The position numbers were made by a program, and so were the translations under genes. Source: JAZDCJ01 sp036311985 (GTDB lineage: Bacteria; Actinomycetota; Actinomycetes; Actinomycetales; Micrococcaceae). From it: 64,000 bases of DNA. The stretch lies in assembly GCF_036311985.1 (NCBI RefSeq), contig NZ_JAZDCJ010000015.1; one strand, 5' to 3'. Below are positions 34,365-42,836 of the stretch, one piece after another. Position 1 is the first letter of the stretch; the number at the start of each line of letters is the position of its first letter. The notes below the pieces were generated by a model. It made no database searches and was not told the origin of the DNA. It was given only the letters and a program-made list of their open reading frames with translations.

Positions 34365-35552
34365 ATGAACCCGCACCGCTCGATCGACCGTTGGATCCGG
34401 GAGCACCCGGACGCGGTCGACCTGTGGCTTGCACTCACCCTGTGGTTCCTCTTCGGCCTGCTTCCCGGGATCGTCGCCGCCTTCACACCGGCCTTCGCCG
34501 TGCTCGCCGTCTCCTCGATCCAGCTGCTCGCCCTGATCTGGCGGCGCACGCGGCCCGGGGCGAGCGCCGCCGTCGTCGTCGCCGGCAGCCTCCTGCAGCT
34601 CGCCTTCGTCGACACGTTCCTGCCCTCGCAGGTCGCCGTCCCGATCACGCTCTACACGCTCGCCGCGTACGGCCGCCGCTGGCAGTCCCTCGCCGGCCTG
34701 GCGCTCGGCATCACCGGCGCCCTCATGGCGACCCTGCGCTTCGGCACCGTCGGCGGGGCCTTCAGCGTCGAGGGACTCGTCCTGAGCTTCCTGGGCATCA
34801 GCCTGATCGTCCTGCTCTCCTGGACGTTCGGGGACCTCGCCCGGAACCGGCGCCTGGCCCTGAAGGCCGTGACGGACCGGGCCCGCCGCCTCGAGGTCGA
34901 GCGGCAGCAGGAACGCGAGCTCGCCGCCGCCGACGAGCGGCACCGGATCGCCCGCGAGATGCACGACATCGTCGCCCACACCCTGTCCATCATCATCACG
35001 CAGGCCGACGGCGCCCGCTACGCCGCGGCGGACCGTCCCGGGCTCGCCGTCGAGACGCTCGGGACGATCGCCGACGAGGGGCGCAAGTCCCTGCGCGAGA
35101 TGCGGCGCCTCCTCGGCGTGCTGCGCAGCGACGACGAGGCGTCGTCCGCTCCCCTGCCGACGCTCGAGGACATCCCCGAACTGGTGGAGGCCACGCGCAC
35201 GTCGGGACTCGACGTCGTCCTCGGCGCCTCCGGCAACCGCCGCAGGAGCCTGCCGCCCGGGGCCGAGCTCGCCGCCTACCGCGCCGTCCAGGAGGGCCTG
35301 ACCAACGTCATCCGCCACGCCGGGCCCGCGGTGACGGCGACGGTGAGGACCGACTGGGGCGCCGGCGGCCTGACCGTCTCCGTCGTGGACAATGGTCGGG
35401 GAGCCACGGCCTCGGAGGAGACCGCGGGCTCGCGCCAGGGCCTCGTCGGCATGGCCGAGCGCGTCCGGCTCTACGACGGCACCGTCCACGCCGGCCCCCG
35501 CCCCGCCGGCGGCTTCGAGGCCTCGGTGTTCATTCCCTATTCGGAGGACTGA
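34365..35552 (+). CDS. NarL-type two-component sensor histidine kinase
   Basis: 395 residues. Four to five membrane spans in the first ~150 residues with almost no extracellular domain, typical of intramembrane-sensing kinases. The HisKA_3 motif ERHRIAREMHDIVAHTLSI carries the phospho-acceptor His; the HATPase has AVQEGLTNVIRHAG, VVDNGRG and GLVGMAERVRLYDG. It overlaps the response regulator by 1 nt (TGATG) and an ABC transporter follows, so it probably senses a membrane-active compound or envelope state and controls that transporter; the last point is inference. Confidence 0.93.
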   Translation: MNPHRSIDRWIREHPDAVDLWLALTLWFLFGLLPGIVAAFTPAFAVLAVSSIQLLALIWRRTRPGASAAVVVAGSLLQLAFVDTFLPSQVAVPITLYTLAAYGRRWQSLAGLALGITGALMATLRFGTVGGAFSVEGLVLSFLGISLIVLLSWTFGDLARNRRLALKAVTDRARRLEVERQQERELAAADERHRIAREMHDIVAHTLSIIITQADGARYAAADRPGLAVETLGTIADEGRKSLREMRRLLGVLRSDDEASSAPLPTLEDIPELVEATRTSGLDVVLGASGNRRRSLPPGAELAAYRAVQEGLTNVIRHAGPAVTATVRTDWGAGGLTVSVVDNGRGATASEETAGSRQGLVGMAERVRLYDGTVHAGPRPAGGFEASVFIPYSED

Positions 35553-36238
35553 TGCACGACCCCCACGGCCCCATCCGCGTCGCCCTCGTGGACGACCAGC
35601 TCCTGGTCCGCAGCGGCTTCCGCATGCTGATCGACTCCCAGCCGGACCTCGATGTCGTCGCCGAGGCTGCCAACGGCCGCGAGGCGCTTGCCTCCCCGGC
35701 GGTCTCCCACGCCGACGTCGTCCTCATGGACGTGCGCATGCCCGAGCTCGACGGGATCGCCACGACGGAACGGCTCCTGGGCGGGGCCGAGGGCGAGGGC
35801 CCGCGGATCATCGTCCTGACCACGTTCGACCTCGACGAGTACGCGCTCGCGGCCATCCAGGCCGGCGCGAGCGGCTTCCTGCTCAAGGACGCCCCGCCCG
35901 AGGAGCTGCTCGAGGCGATCCGCACCGTCCACCGCGGCGACGCCGTGATCGCCCCGTCCACGACGCGGCGGCTCCTGGACCACGTCGCCCCCATGCTGCG
36001 GCGGCCGACGCCGGAGAGCAGCGAGCACGCCGCGGCCGTCGGCTCGCTCACGGCGCGGGAACGCGAGGTCTTCGAGCTCATCGCCGCGGGGCGCTCGAAT
36101 CCGGAGATCGCCGCCGGATTGTTCCTCTCCGAGGCCACCGTGAAGACCCACGTGGGCCGGATCCTGGCCAAGCTCGGCGCCCGCGACCGCGTCCAGGCCG
36201 TGCTGATCGCCTACGCGACCGGCGTCGTCACGCCGTAG
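35552..36238 (+). CDS. NarL/LuxR-type response regulator
   Basis: 228 residues. Receiver domain with acidic pocket VDDQ, phospho-acceptor Asp60 in VLMDVRMPELDG, Thr in VLTTFD, Lys in FLLKDAPPEEL; then a LuxR-type helix-turn-helix (LTAREREVFELIAAGRSNPE and LSEATVKTHVGRILAKLGAR). Ribosome site GGAGG 6 nt upstream, start codon overlapping the kinase stop. Partner of the upstream kinase. Confidence 0.95.
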   Translation: MHDPHGPIRVALVDDQLLVRSGFRMLIDSQPDLDVVAEAANGREALASPAVSHADVVLMDVRMPELDGIATTERLLGGAEGEGPRIIVLTTFDLDEYALAAIQAGASGFLLKDAPPEELLEAIRTVHRGDAVIAPSTTRRLLDHVAPMLRRPTPESSEHAAAVGSLTAREREVFELIAAGRSNPEIAAGLFLSEATVKTHVGRILAKLGARDRVQAVLIAYATGVVTP

Positions 36239-36343
36239 GACCGGGCGGGACCGCCGGCTCATACCTGGGGATGACGGCCGGCCCTGGGAGTCCGTCCGCC
36301 CGGTGGATGCCCCGCGGGCGCCGGCCTCCGTAGCGTGGAGGCC

Positions 36344-37099
36344 ATGACCATCACCGACACCTCCCTCCCGACGTCCACCGCGGCCGTCGCGGCCCGCGGC
36401 CTGACCAAGCACTACGGATCCGGCGACACCCGGGTCGAGGCCCTGCGCGGCGTCGACGTCGCGTTCGAACGCGGCCGCTTCACCGCCATCATGGGCCCCT
36501 CGGGGTCCGGCAAGTCCACCCTCATGCACTGCCTCGCCGGCCTCGACACCGCCACCTCCGGCGAGATCCTCATCGCGGGGCAGGACATCACCCGCCTCGA
36601 CGACAACCAGCTCACCCGCCTGCGCCGGGACACGATCGGGTTCGTCTTCCAGTCCTTCAACCTGGTCCCCACCCTCACCGCCGAGCAGAACATCGTCCTG
36701 CCGCTGCAGCTCGCCGGCCGCCGGCCCGACGCCGAGTGGCTCGCGACCGTCGTCGACACCCTCGGCCTGGGCGACCGCCTCGGCCACAAGCCCCACGAGC
36801 TCTCCGGCGGCCAGCAGCAGCGCGTCGCCGTGGCCCGGGCGCTCCTGACGCGGCCCGAGGTCGTCTTCGGGGACGAGCCCACGGGCAACCTCGACACCCG
36901 CACGGGGGCCGAGGTGCTCACGCTCCTGAAGGCCTCGGCCCGCGACATGGGCCAGACCATCATCATGGTCACCCACGACCCGGTGGCGGCCGGCTACGCG
37001 GACGAGGTCCTGCTCATGCGCGACGGGGAGATCGTCGGCCGGCTGCAGGATCCGACGCCGGAGAACGTCACCGCTGCGCTGGCCGGATTGGGGGCCTGA
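36344..37099 (+). CDS. MacB/LolD-type ABC transporter ATPase
   Basis: 251 residues from the ATG at 36344; a GTG three codons earlier is possible. Walker A GPSGSGKST, Q-loop FVFQSFNLVPTLTAEQN, signature LSGGQQQRVAVARAL, Walker B VVFGDEPTGNLD and H-loop VTHDP are complete. The GNLDTRTGAEVL end is characteristic of MacB/FtsE-type ATPases. It is separated from the permease gene by 1 nt and from the response regulator by 105 nt, which hold no obvious terminator. It powers the following permease. Confidence 0.94.
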   Translation: MTITDTSLPTSTAAVAARGLTKHYGSGDTRVEALRGVDVAFERGRFTAIMGPSGSGKSTLMHCLAGLDTATSGEILIAGQDITRLDDNQLTRLRRDTIGFVFQSFNLVPTLTAEQNIVLPLQLAGRRPDAEWLATVVDTLGLGDRLGHKPHELSGGQQQRVAVARALLTRPEVVFGDEPTGNLDTRTGAEVLTLLKASARDMGQTIIMVTHDPVAAGYADEVLLMRDGEIVGRLQDPTPENVTAALAGLGA

Positions 37100-37100
37100 C

Positions 37101-39629
37101 ATGCTCGGGCTCGCCCTGGCCAACCTCAGGACGCACGCGCGGCGCTTCATCGCGGTGGTCCTGGCCGTGATGATCGGCACCGCGTTCCTCTCCGCGACCC
37201 TCATGGTCAACGCCTCCACCACCGCGTCCCTGGAGCGCAGCGTCGGCGAGGCCTACCAGCCGGCCGGGCTCGTCGCCGGCACCGAGCCCGGCGTCCCGGA
37301 CGCCGGGCAGCTCGGCCCGGCCCAGCTCGACGCCGTGCAGGCGCTCGACGGCGTCGCCGCGGCGTCCCCCCTCTTCCGCGGCTTCGGCAGGCTCCAGGCC
37401 GGCGACGGCGAGCACAACGCCGTCGTCCTTCCCCTCGCCGACGACGCCGCGCTGCGCGGCACGGTCCTCGCCACGGGCGACTGGCCGGGCGACGACGGCT
37501 CCGTCCTCCTCGACGAGCGCAGCGCCGGGCGCCTCGGCGTGGGCGTCGGCGACCGGCTCGTCCTGTCCGGGGCGGACCCGGACGGGACGCCGTTCAGCCT
37601 CGACGTCGCCGTCGCGGGGCTGAGCGTGCCGAGCAGCGACCCCTTCGTCTCCGGCTTCCCGCAGCTCACCGCGGCGCCCGCGGTCGCGGAACGCCTCCTC
37701 GGCGGGGACACCGTCTACCAGGCCCTCCTGATGCGCCTCGACGCCGGGGCCGATCCCGTGGGGGTCGCCGCGGCGGCCGCCAAGGCGCTCGGGGACTCGG
37801 GGATCGCGGCGCCCATCGTGCAGACCCCGGCGGAGCGCACGACGCAGGACCTCGCCGGCTTCACGGGCGGACAGGACCAGCTGACCATCGTGCTCCTCGT
37901 GTTCGCGCTCGTGGCCCTCGTGGTCACCGGACTCGTCGTCATGAACACCTTCGCCGTCCTCGTGGCCCAGCGCACGCGCGAGCTCGCCCTGCTCCGGACG
38001 CTCGGCGCCGTCAAGCAGCAGATCCGCCGCTCGGTCCTCGTGGAGGCCCTCCTCGTCGGCCTCGTCGCCTCGGGCCTCGGCGTGCTGCTGGCCATCGGCG
38101 TCATGGCGGGCCTCGTGGCCTACGTGGGCACGCTTCCCGAGGCGTCCTTCGCCGTGCTGGCCGTCCCCGCGGGCGCCGTCCTGGCGGGGCTCGGCGTCGG
38201 AACGCTCATGACGCTGACCGCGGCGTGGCTCCCGGCCCGCCGGGCGATGCGCGTCGCCCCGCTGGCCGCCCTGCGGCCCGCGGAGGAGGCGACCGCGGGC
38301 AACCGGGCCGGACGGTTCCGGATCGTGGCCGGGACGGTGCTGCTGCTCGGCGGCGGCGCGCTCCTGGCGCTGGGCGCCGCGGCGGCGCAACTGCTCGTGG
38401 GCTTCGCGGGCGGCCTCGTGTCCTTCACGGGGCTCCTGCTCCTCGCCTCGGTCTTCCTGCCGCCCGCCGTGCGCCTGTGCGGCCTCGTCGGCGGGCGTGG
38501 GGTGCCGGCGCGCCTCGCCTCGCTCAACGCCGTGCGGAACCCCGCCCGGACCTCGACCACGGCGACCGCCCTGCTCATCGGCGTCACGCTCGTGGCGATG
38601 ATGATGGTCGGAGCCCAGACCACCAAGGCGACCCTCGAGGCCGAACTCGGCAGCGAGTACCTCGTGGACCTCACCGTCTACGACTCCGGACCCGTGGACG
38701 GCGCCGCGCCCGGAACCCACACCGGCTACACGGCCGCGGACGCCGCCGCGCTGGAAGGGATCGACGGCGTCGCCTCCGCCGCCCTGCTCGTCCCCGTGGC
38801 CCATGGCCCGACGGGCACGCCCGTGTACGCGGCCGACGAGGCGGCCCTCGCCGCCGTCGTCAACGACCCGGCGATGGTCCCGGGGCCCGGCGAGATCGTC
38901 GTCCCACAGCACGTCGAGGAGTCCACGGTGACGGTCGAACCGCTCTCCGGGGCCGTCTCGGGGCCGCTCGCCACGCTGACGACGCGGGCCAACTACCTTG
39001 ATCCGCTCGTGACGAGCGGGACCGCGGCCGGCTGGACCGCCGGCCTGGGTGCGGCCGAGCTCGCCGCCCAGGGCATGACGCCGCTGCTGTGGCTCAAGGC
39101 CGATCCGGGGCTCGACGCCGCCGCCCTCACCGAGCTGGCGGCCGCCGTGTCCGCGCAGCTGGGGGTGCCCGACTACGCCGTCTCCGGCGGGGCGCTCGAG
39201 CGGGCCATGTTCACCCAGGTGATCGACACGCTCCTGCTCGTGGTCAGCGGGCTGCTCGCCGTGGCGGTCTTCATCGCGCTCATCGGCGTCGCCAACACGC
39301 TGAGCCTCTCCGTGCTGGAACGCACGCGGGAGTCATCGCTGCTGCGCGCCCTCGGCCTGACCCGGGGACAGCTGCGCGGGATGCTCGCGCTCGAGGCGGT
39401 CCTCATCGCCGGCGTGGCAGCGGTCCTCGGCGCCGCCCTCGGCGCAGGCTACGGCATCCTGGGGGCGCAGTCCGCGATCGGCTCCTTCGCGTCGATCCAC
39501 GTCTCCGTCCCGTGGGCCCAGCTGGCCCTCGTGCTGGCGGTCGCGGTCCTCGCCGCGCTCGCGGCCTCCGTGGTGCCGGGCCGGCGCGCGGCGCGGCTCT
39601 CCCCCGTCGAGGGCCTCGCGACGGAGTAG
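37101..39629 (+). CDS. MacB/FtsX-family ABC transporter permease
   Basis: 842 residues. One N-terminal span (RRFIAVVLAVMIGTAFLSAT), a large extracellular domain (MacB-like periplasmic core), three spans with the FtsX fold (~270-400), a second block of spans (~420-480), a second extracellular domain and three C-terminal spans (VIDTLLLVVSGLLAVAVFIA onward). SLLRALGLTRGQLRGMLALE and ALLRTLGAVKQQIRRSVLVE are the duplicated FtsX motif. With the two-component system upstream it resembles antimicrobial-peptide or envelope-stress resistance modules of Gram-positive bacteria. Very high GC, like core genes. Confidence 0.92.
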   Translation: MLGLALANLRTHARRFIAVVLAVMIGTAFLSATLMVNASTTASLERSVGEAYQPAGLVAGTEPGVPDAGQLGPAQLDAVQALDGVAAASPLFRGFGRLQAGDGEHNAVVLPLADDAALRGTVLATGDWPGDDGSVLLDERSAGRLGVGVGDRLVLSGADPDGTPFSLDVAVAGLSVPSSDPFVSGFPQLTAAPAVAERLLGGDTVYQALLMRLDAGADPVGVAAAAAKALGDSGIAAPIVQTPAERTTQDLAGFTGGQDQLTIVLLVFALVALVVTGLVVMNTFAVLVAQRTRELALLRTLGAVKQQIRRSVLVEALLVGLVASGLGVLLAIGVMAGLVAYVGTLPEASFAVLAVPAGAVLAGLGVGTLMTLTAAWLPARRAMRVAPLAALRPAEEATAGNRAGRFRIVAGTVLLLGGGALLALGAAAAQLLVGFAGGLVSFTGLLLLASVFLPPAVRLCGLVGGRGVPARLASLNAVRNPARTSTTATALLIGVTLVAMMMVGAQTTKATLEAELGSEYLVDLTVYDSGPVDGAAPGTHTGYTAADAAALEGIDGVASAALLVPVAHGPTGTPVYAADEAALAAVVNDPAMVPGPGEIVVPQHVEESTVTVEPLSGAVSGPLATLTTRANYLDPLVTSGTAAGWTAGLGAAELAAQGMTPLLWLKADPGLDAAALTELAAAVSAQLGVPDYAVSGGALERAMFTQVIDTLLLVVSGLLAVAVFIALIGVANTLSLSVLERTRESSLLRALGLTRGQLRGMLALEAVLIAGVAAVLGAALGAGYGILGAQSAIGSFASIHVSVPWAQLALVLAVAVLAALAASVVPGRRAARLSPVEGLATE

Positions 39630-39642
39630 GGGCGACGCCGGG

Positions 39643-39701
39643 GCCCGCCGAGCACGCGGCGGGCGTCCCGCTCCCCTGGTCCCGGCGGACGACCGCCGGG
39701 A
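39643..39701. terminator. paired hairpins between convergent genes
   Basis: Two GC-rich hairpins: 39643-39664 (8-bp stem GCCCGCCG/CGGCGGGC) and 39680-39701 (perfect 9-bp stem TCCCGGCGG/CCGCCGGGA, 4-nt loop). They fill the gap between the permease stop and the convergent DUF6270 gene stop, and can serve both directions. Confidence 0.65.
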
Positions 39702-40436
39702 TCAGGAGGCGGGGGGCGGAACCGAGCGGACCACCGACGCGATCCACTCGTACGCGGCGGGCACGTAGTGGTACGGGGCCACGCCCCACTGGTGGTCGTC
39801 GTCCGCGACGACGAACTCGTCCGGCAGGCGCTCGACCCGCACGCCGAGCTCGGCGAGATACGCGAAGTAGGGCCGGTAGAGCTCGTTCATGGCCTCCGAC
39901 GGCCTGTTCCGGTAGCCGGCGACGGGCGCGCCGCTGTTCGAGTGCGTGGCCCAGGGCGTGTCGAGGACCACGGTGCGCTCCAGGGCGCCCCGGCGGGACA
40001 GCGTCTGCACCAGGCGGCGGGCCGAGTACTTCCACAAGCGCAGGTGGCGCGGCGTCGCGAACCGCACCACCTCGTGCTCAGGGGTCAGCAGGGCGTGGGC
40101 GGGGCTCTTGGACAACTCGTTGGAGCGCGTCAGGAACCCGTCGCCGAACTTGACCACGCCCAGCCGTTCGACGACGAGGTCCAGCACCACGGCGTCGACG
40201 GAGGCCGCCTGCGAGCGCAGGGCCGGCAGGAGGCTGGACTCGATGTCGCCCCGGAGCTGGGAGTTCTGGAAGCTGGACTCCAGCCGCGACTGCTCCGGCG
40301 CGATGTCCACGGGCGGATGCCCGGCGCTGATGAGCGACTGCCGTGCGACGTACTTGACGAGCCGGTACTCGTCCTCGATGTAGGCGAAGGAATCGCGCGT
40401 GACGCAGCCGCCGTACATGAAGATCGACTTCTTCAC
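39702..40436 (-). CDS. DUF6270 domain protein (surface polysaccharide-associated)
   Basis: 244 residues. The N-terminus MKKSIFMYGGCVTRDSFAY matches the DUF6270 opening (hydrophobic strand, then G-C/S-V-x-R-D), which looks like the first block of an SGNH-type hydrolase/acyltransferase fold; a matching late block DDDHQWGVAPYHYVPAAYEW holds an Asp and His that could complete the site. VVLDLVVERLGVVKFGDGF lies between. No signal peptide. Such proteins are often found in capsule or glycan loci; here it stands alone between an ABC transporter and metG. Role unknown. Confidence 0.7.
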   Translation of the reverse strand: MKKSIFMYGGCVTRDSFAYIEDEYRLVKYVARQSLISAGHPPVDIAPEQSRLESSFQNSQLRGDIESSLLPALRSQAASVDAVVLDLVVERLGVVKFGDGFLTRSNELSKSPAHALLTPEHEVVRFATPRHLRLWKYSARRLVQTLSRRGALERTVVLDTPWATHSNSGAPVAGYRNRPSEAMNELYRPYFAYLAELGVRVERLPDEFVVADDDHQWGVAPYHYVPAAYEWIASVVRSVPPPAS

Positions 40437-40473
40437 ACGGCTCCCTTCCCGGTCCGGGCACGTTCCACGGCGG

Positions 40474-42033
40474 TTAACCGGCCTGTTCCTCGAACTTCGG
40501 GAAGACCGGCTGCGGGGCCGGCAGCGCGGTGCCCGGCTCGAGCGGCGTGCCGAAGGCGGCGAAGCTGCGCGCGGCCCCCTTGGGCTGGCCGAGCGCGTCC
40601 AGGAGCCGCCCGGCGGAACCCGGCATGACGGGCTGCGCGAGCAGGGCGACCTTCCGCACGACCTCGAGCGTCGTGTAGAGCACCGTCTCCATGCGCGCCG
40701 GGTCCGTCTTGCGCAGGACCCAGGGCTGCTGCTCGGCGAAGTAGGCGTTCGCGTCGCCCAGGACGTTCCAGGCGGCCTCGAGCGCGCGGCTGAACTCCTG
40801 CCTCGAGTAGTAGTCCCGGCTGGACTCGAGCAGGGCGTCGGCGGCCCCGAGCAGGGCGAGGTCGGCGTCGGAATGCCCGCCCGGCGCCGGGACGCTTGCG
40901 CCGCAGTTCTTGGCGACCATCGACAGCGAGCGCTGGGCGAGGTTGCCGAGGTTGTTGGCCAGGTCCGAGTTCATGCGCGAGACGATCGCCTCGTGGCTGT
41001 AGTTGCCGTCGGCGCCGAACGCGACCTCGCGGAGCAGGAAGAAGCGCGTCTGGTCCAGCCCGTAGACCTGCGTCCAGTCGGTCGGGGCGACGGTGTTGCC
41101 CAGCGACTTGGACATCTTCACGCCGTTGTTGTGCAGGTGGCCGTGGATCATGACCCGCTCGGGCAGCTCGAGTCCGGCGCTCATGAGGAACGCCGGCCAG
41201 TAGATGGCGTGGAAGCGGGAGATGTCCTTGCCGATGACGTGGACGTCCGCCGGCCAGTAGCGCCGGAAGGCGGGAGAGCCGGTCTCGGGGAAGCCGACGC
41301 CCGTGAGGTAGTTGGTCAGGGCGTCGACCCACACGTACATCACGTGCCTCGGGTTGCCCGGGACGGGCACGCCCCAGTCGAAGGTCGTGCGGGAGATGGA
41401 CAGGTCCTCGAGGCCGCGCTCGACGAAGCGGATGACCTCGTTGAAGCGCGAGCGCGGGGCGCCGAAGGACGGCTGGTCCCGGTAGAGCGCCAGGAGCCGG
41501 TCCTGGTACGCGGAGAGCCGGAAGAAGTACGACTCCTCCTCGGTCCAGGTCACCTCGGTGTCCGTCTCCTTGGCGTAGCGCACGCCGTCCTCGCGGACCT
41601 CGGTGTCCTCTTCGGAGTGGAACGCCTCGTCGCGGACCGAGTACCAGCCGGAGTACTTGTCGAGGTAGATGTCCCCGTTGGCCTCCATGCGCCGCCAGAT
41701 GGCCTGCGCGGCCTCGTAGTGGTCGGCGTCGGTCGTGCGGATGAAGCGGTCGTAGCTGATCGCGAGCTCGTCCTGCGTCTCCTGGAAGACGTCGGAGTTC
41801 CGCTGGGCCAGCTCCCGCGGGCTGATCCCCTCCTTCTCCGCCGTCTGCAGCATCTTCTGCCCGTGCTCGTCCGTGCCCGTGAGGAAGAAGACGTCGTAGC
41901 CGTCGAGGCGCTTGAAGCGCGCCATCGCGTCGGCCGCGATGAACTCGTAGGCGTGCCCGATGTGCGGGGTGCCGTTCGGGTAGGAGATGGCCGTGGTGAT
42001 GTAGAACGGGGTGGGCTCAGCGTTGATGGTCAC
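40474..42033 (-). CDS. metG: methionyl-tRNA synthetase
   Basis: 519 residues, class I. HIGH motif in AISYPNGTPHIGHAYEFIA, KMSKS in NGVKMSKSLGNTVAP. The zinc-knuckle cysteines of the long MetRS type are absent from the connective peptide, so this is the short, zinc-free form without the C-terminal dimer domain. WADALTNYLTG-type tRNA/Met pocket present as VWVDALTNYLTGVGF. The ATG lies inside the end of the upstream membrane-protein gene (17-nt overlap), so both are co-transcribed. Confidence 0.97.
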   Translation of the reverse strand: MTINAEPTPFYITTAISYPNGTPHIGHAYEFIAADAMARFKRLDGYDVFFLTGTDEHGQKMLQTAEKEGISPRELAQRNSDVFQETQDELAISYDRFIRTTDADHYEAAQAIWRRMEANGDIYLDKYSGWYSVRDEAFHSEEDTEVREDGVRYAKETDTEVTWTEEESYFFRLSAYQDRLLALYRDQPSFGAPRSRFNEVIRFVERGLEDLSISRTTFDWGVPVPGNPRHVMYVWVDALTNYLTGVGFPETGSPAFRRYWPADVHVIGKDISRFHAIYWPAFLMSAGLELPERVMIHGHLHNNGVKMSKSLGNTVAPTDWTQVYGLDQTRFFLLREVAFGADGNYSHEAIVSRMNSDLANNLGNLAQRSLSMVAKNCGASVPAPGGHSDADLALLGAADALLESSRDYYSRQEFSRALEAAWNVLGDANAYFAEQQPWVLRKTDPARMETVLYTTLEVVRKVALLAQPVMPGSAGRLLDALGQPKGAARSFAAFGTPLEPGTALPAPQPVFPKFEEQAG

Positions 42034-42688
42034 CCGAAGAATCTACCGCAGGCGGGGCGCCGGACGCAGACGGAGACGCGGCCGGGGGCGCCAACGGCAG
42101 CCAACGGGCCCGCAGGCCGCTGCCCGGGATCCTCTCGACGGCGGACGCCGACAGCGGCATGACGCACAGCACCCCGGCGCCGACGCACTCGAGGAACTCC
42201 TCGACGTGGTAGAGCGCGACGTAGAGCGGGGAACCGAGGCCGATCTGCGGCAGCAGGAGCCCGGTGAGCGCCTCCACGCCAATGGCCCCGGCGAAGAAGA
42301 TGCCGAGCCCCCAGGCCAGCAGGACGCGGCTCGGCCGGGGCAGCGAGCGCGCGGCGAACCACGCGAAGAGCAGCACGGCGGCCGCGATCGGCACGCCGAC
42401 GCAGAGGCTGAGGAATCCCGCGAGCATCAGGAGCCCCGAGTTCCACCACGTCGGGAGGTTGCGCTCGCCGGTCACGTCGAAGAAGACCCGGACCGGAGAG
42501 GTCCTGTCCCCCGCCGAGACGCCGACGACGAGCGGCATGAGCGCCGACGCCGCGACGACGGCCACGGTCACCCCCGTGAGCGTCCAGAAGAGGGGGCGCC
42601 ACCAGCGGCCTCCGGGCGGCGCGACGGGCGGGCCGTCAACGGGCCGCGGGCCGCTGCGTTCGCTGGAGCGGCTTCCGGTACTGGACAT
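42017..42688 (-). CDS. four-span membrane protein of unknown function
   Basis: 223 residues. Pro/Arg-rich cytoplasmic N-terminus, then four predicted spans (FWTLTGVTVAVVAASALMPL; SGLLMLAGFLSLCVGVPIAA into AVLLFAWFAARS; VLLAWGLGIFFAGAIGVEAL; LYHVEEFLECVGAGVLCVMP) and a Pro/Ala-rich tail. The glutamates in YHVEEFLEC sit near a span and recall DUF-type actinobacterial membrane proteins, but no family is recognised. It overlaps the start of metG by 17 nt. Confidence 0.65.
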   Translation of the reverse strand: MSSTGSRSSERSGPRPVDGPPVAPPGGRWWRPLFWTLTGVTVAVVAASALMPLVVGVSAGDRTSPVRVFFDVTGERNLPTWWNSGLLMLAGFLSLCVGVPIAAAVLLFAWFAARSLPRPSRVLLAWGLGIFFAGAIGVEALTGLLLPQIGLGSPLYVALYHVEEFLECVGAGVLCVMPLSASAVERIPGSGLRARWLPLAPPAASPSASGAPPAVDSSGDHQR

Positions 42689-42836
42689 GCGAACCAGTCA
42701 AGCAAACGGACAGGGGAAACGCGCGGGCGAAACACCGTGTCGACCGCATCGGGTCCGGGTGCGTTCCACGCGCTATCCTGACGGGAGCGCCGGAACCAAT
42801 CGGGGGAACCGGGCAGGGGAATCCGGGGGAAGATCC

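Noticed and set aside
40474..42033. Zinc-binding long-form methionyl-tRNA synthetase
   Set aside because: The Cys pairs of the zinc knuckle are absent, and the protein is of the short form.
42264..42836. Upstream extension of the lyase gene
   Set aside because: It overlaps the membrane-protein gene on the other strand and lacks motifs; the ATG at 42837 begins a signal peptide after a good ribosome site.
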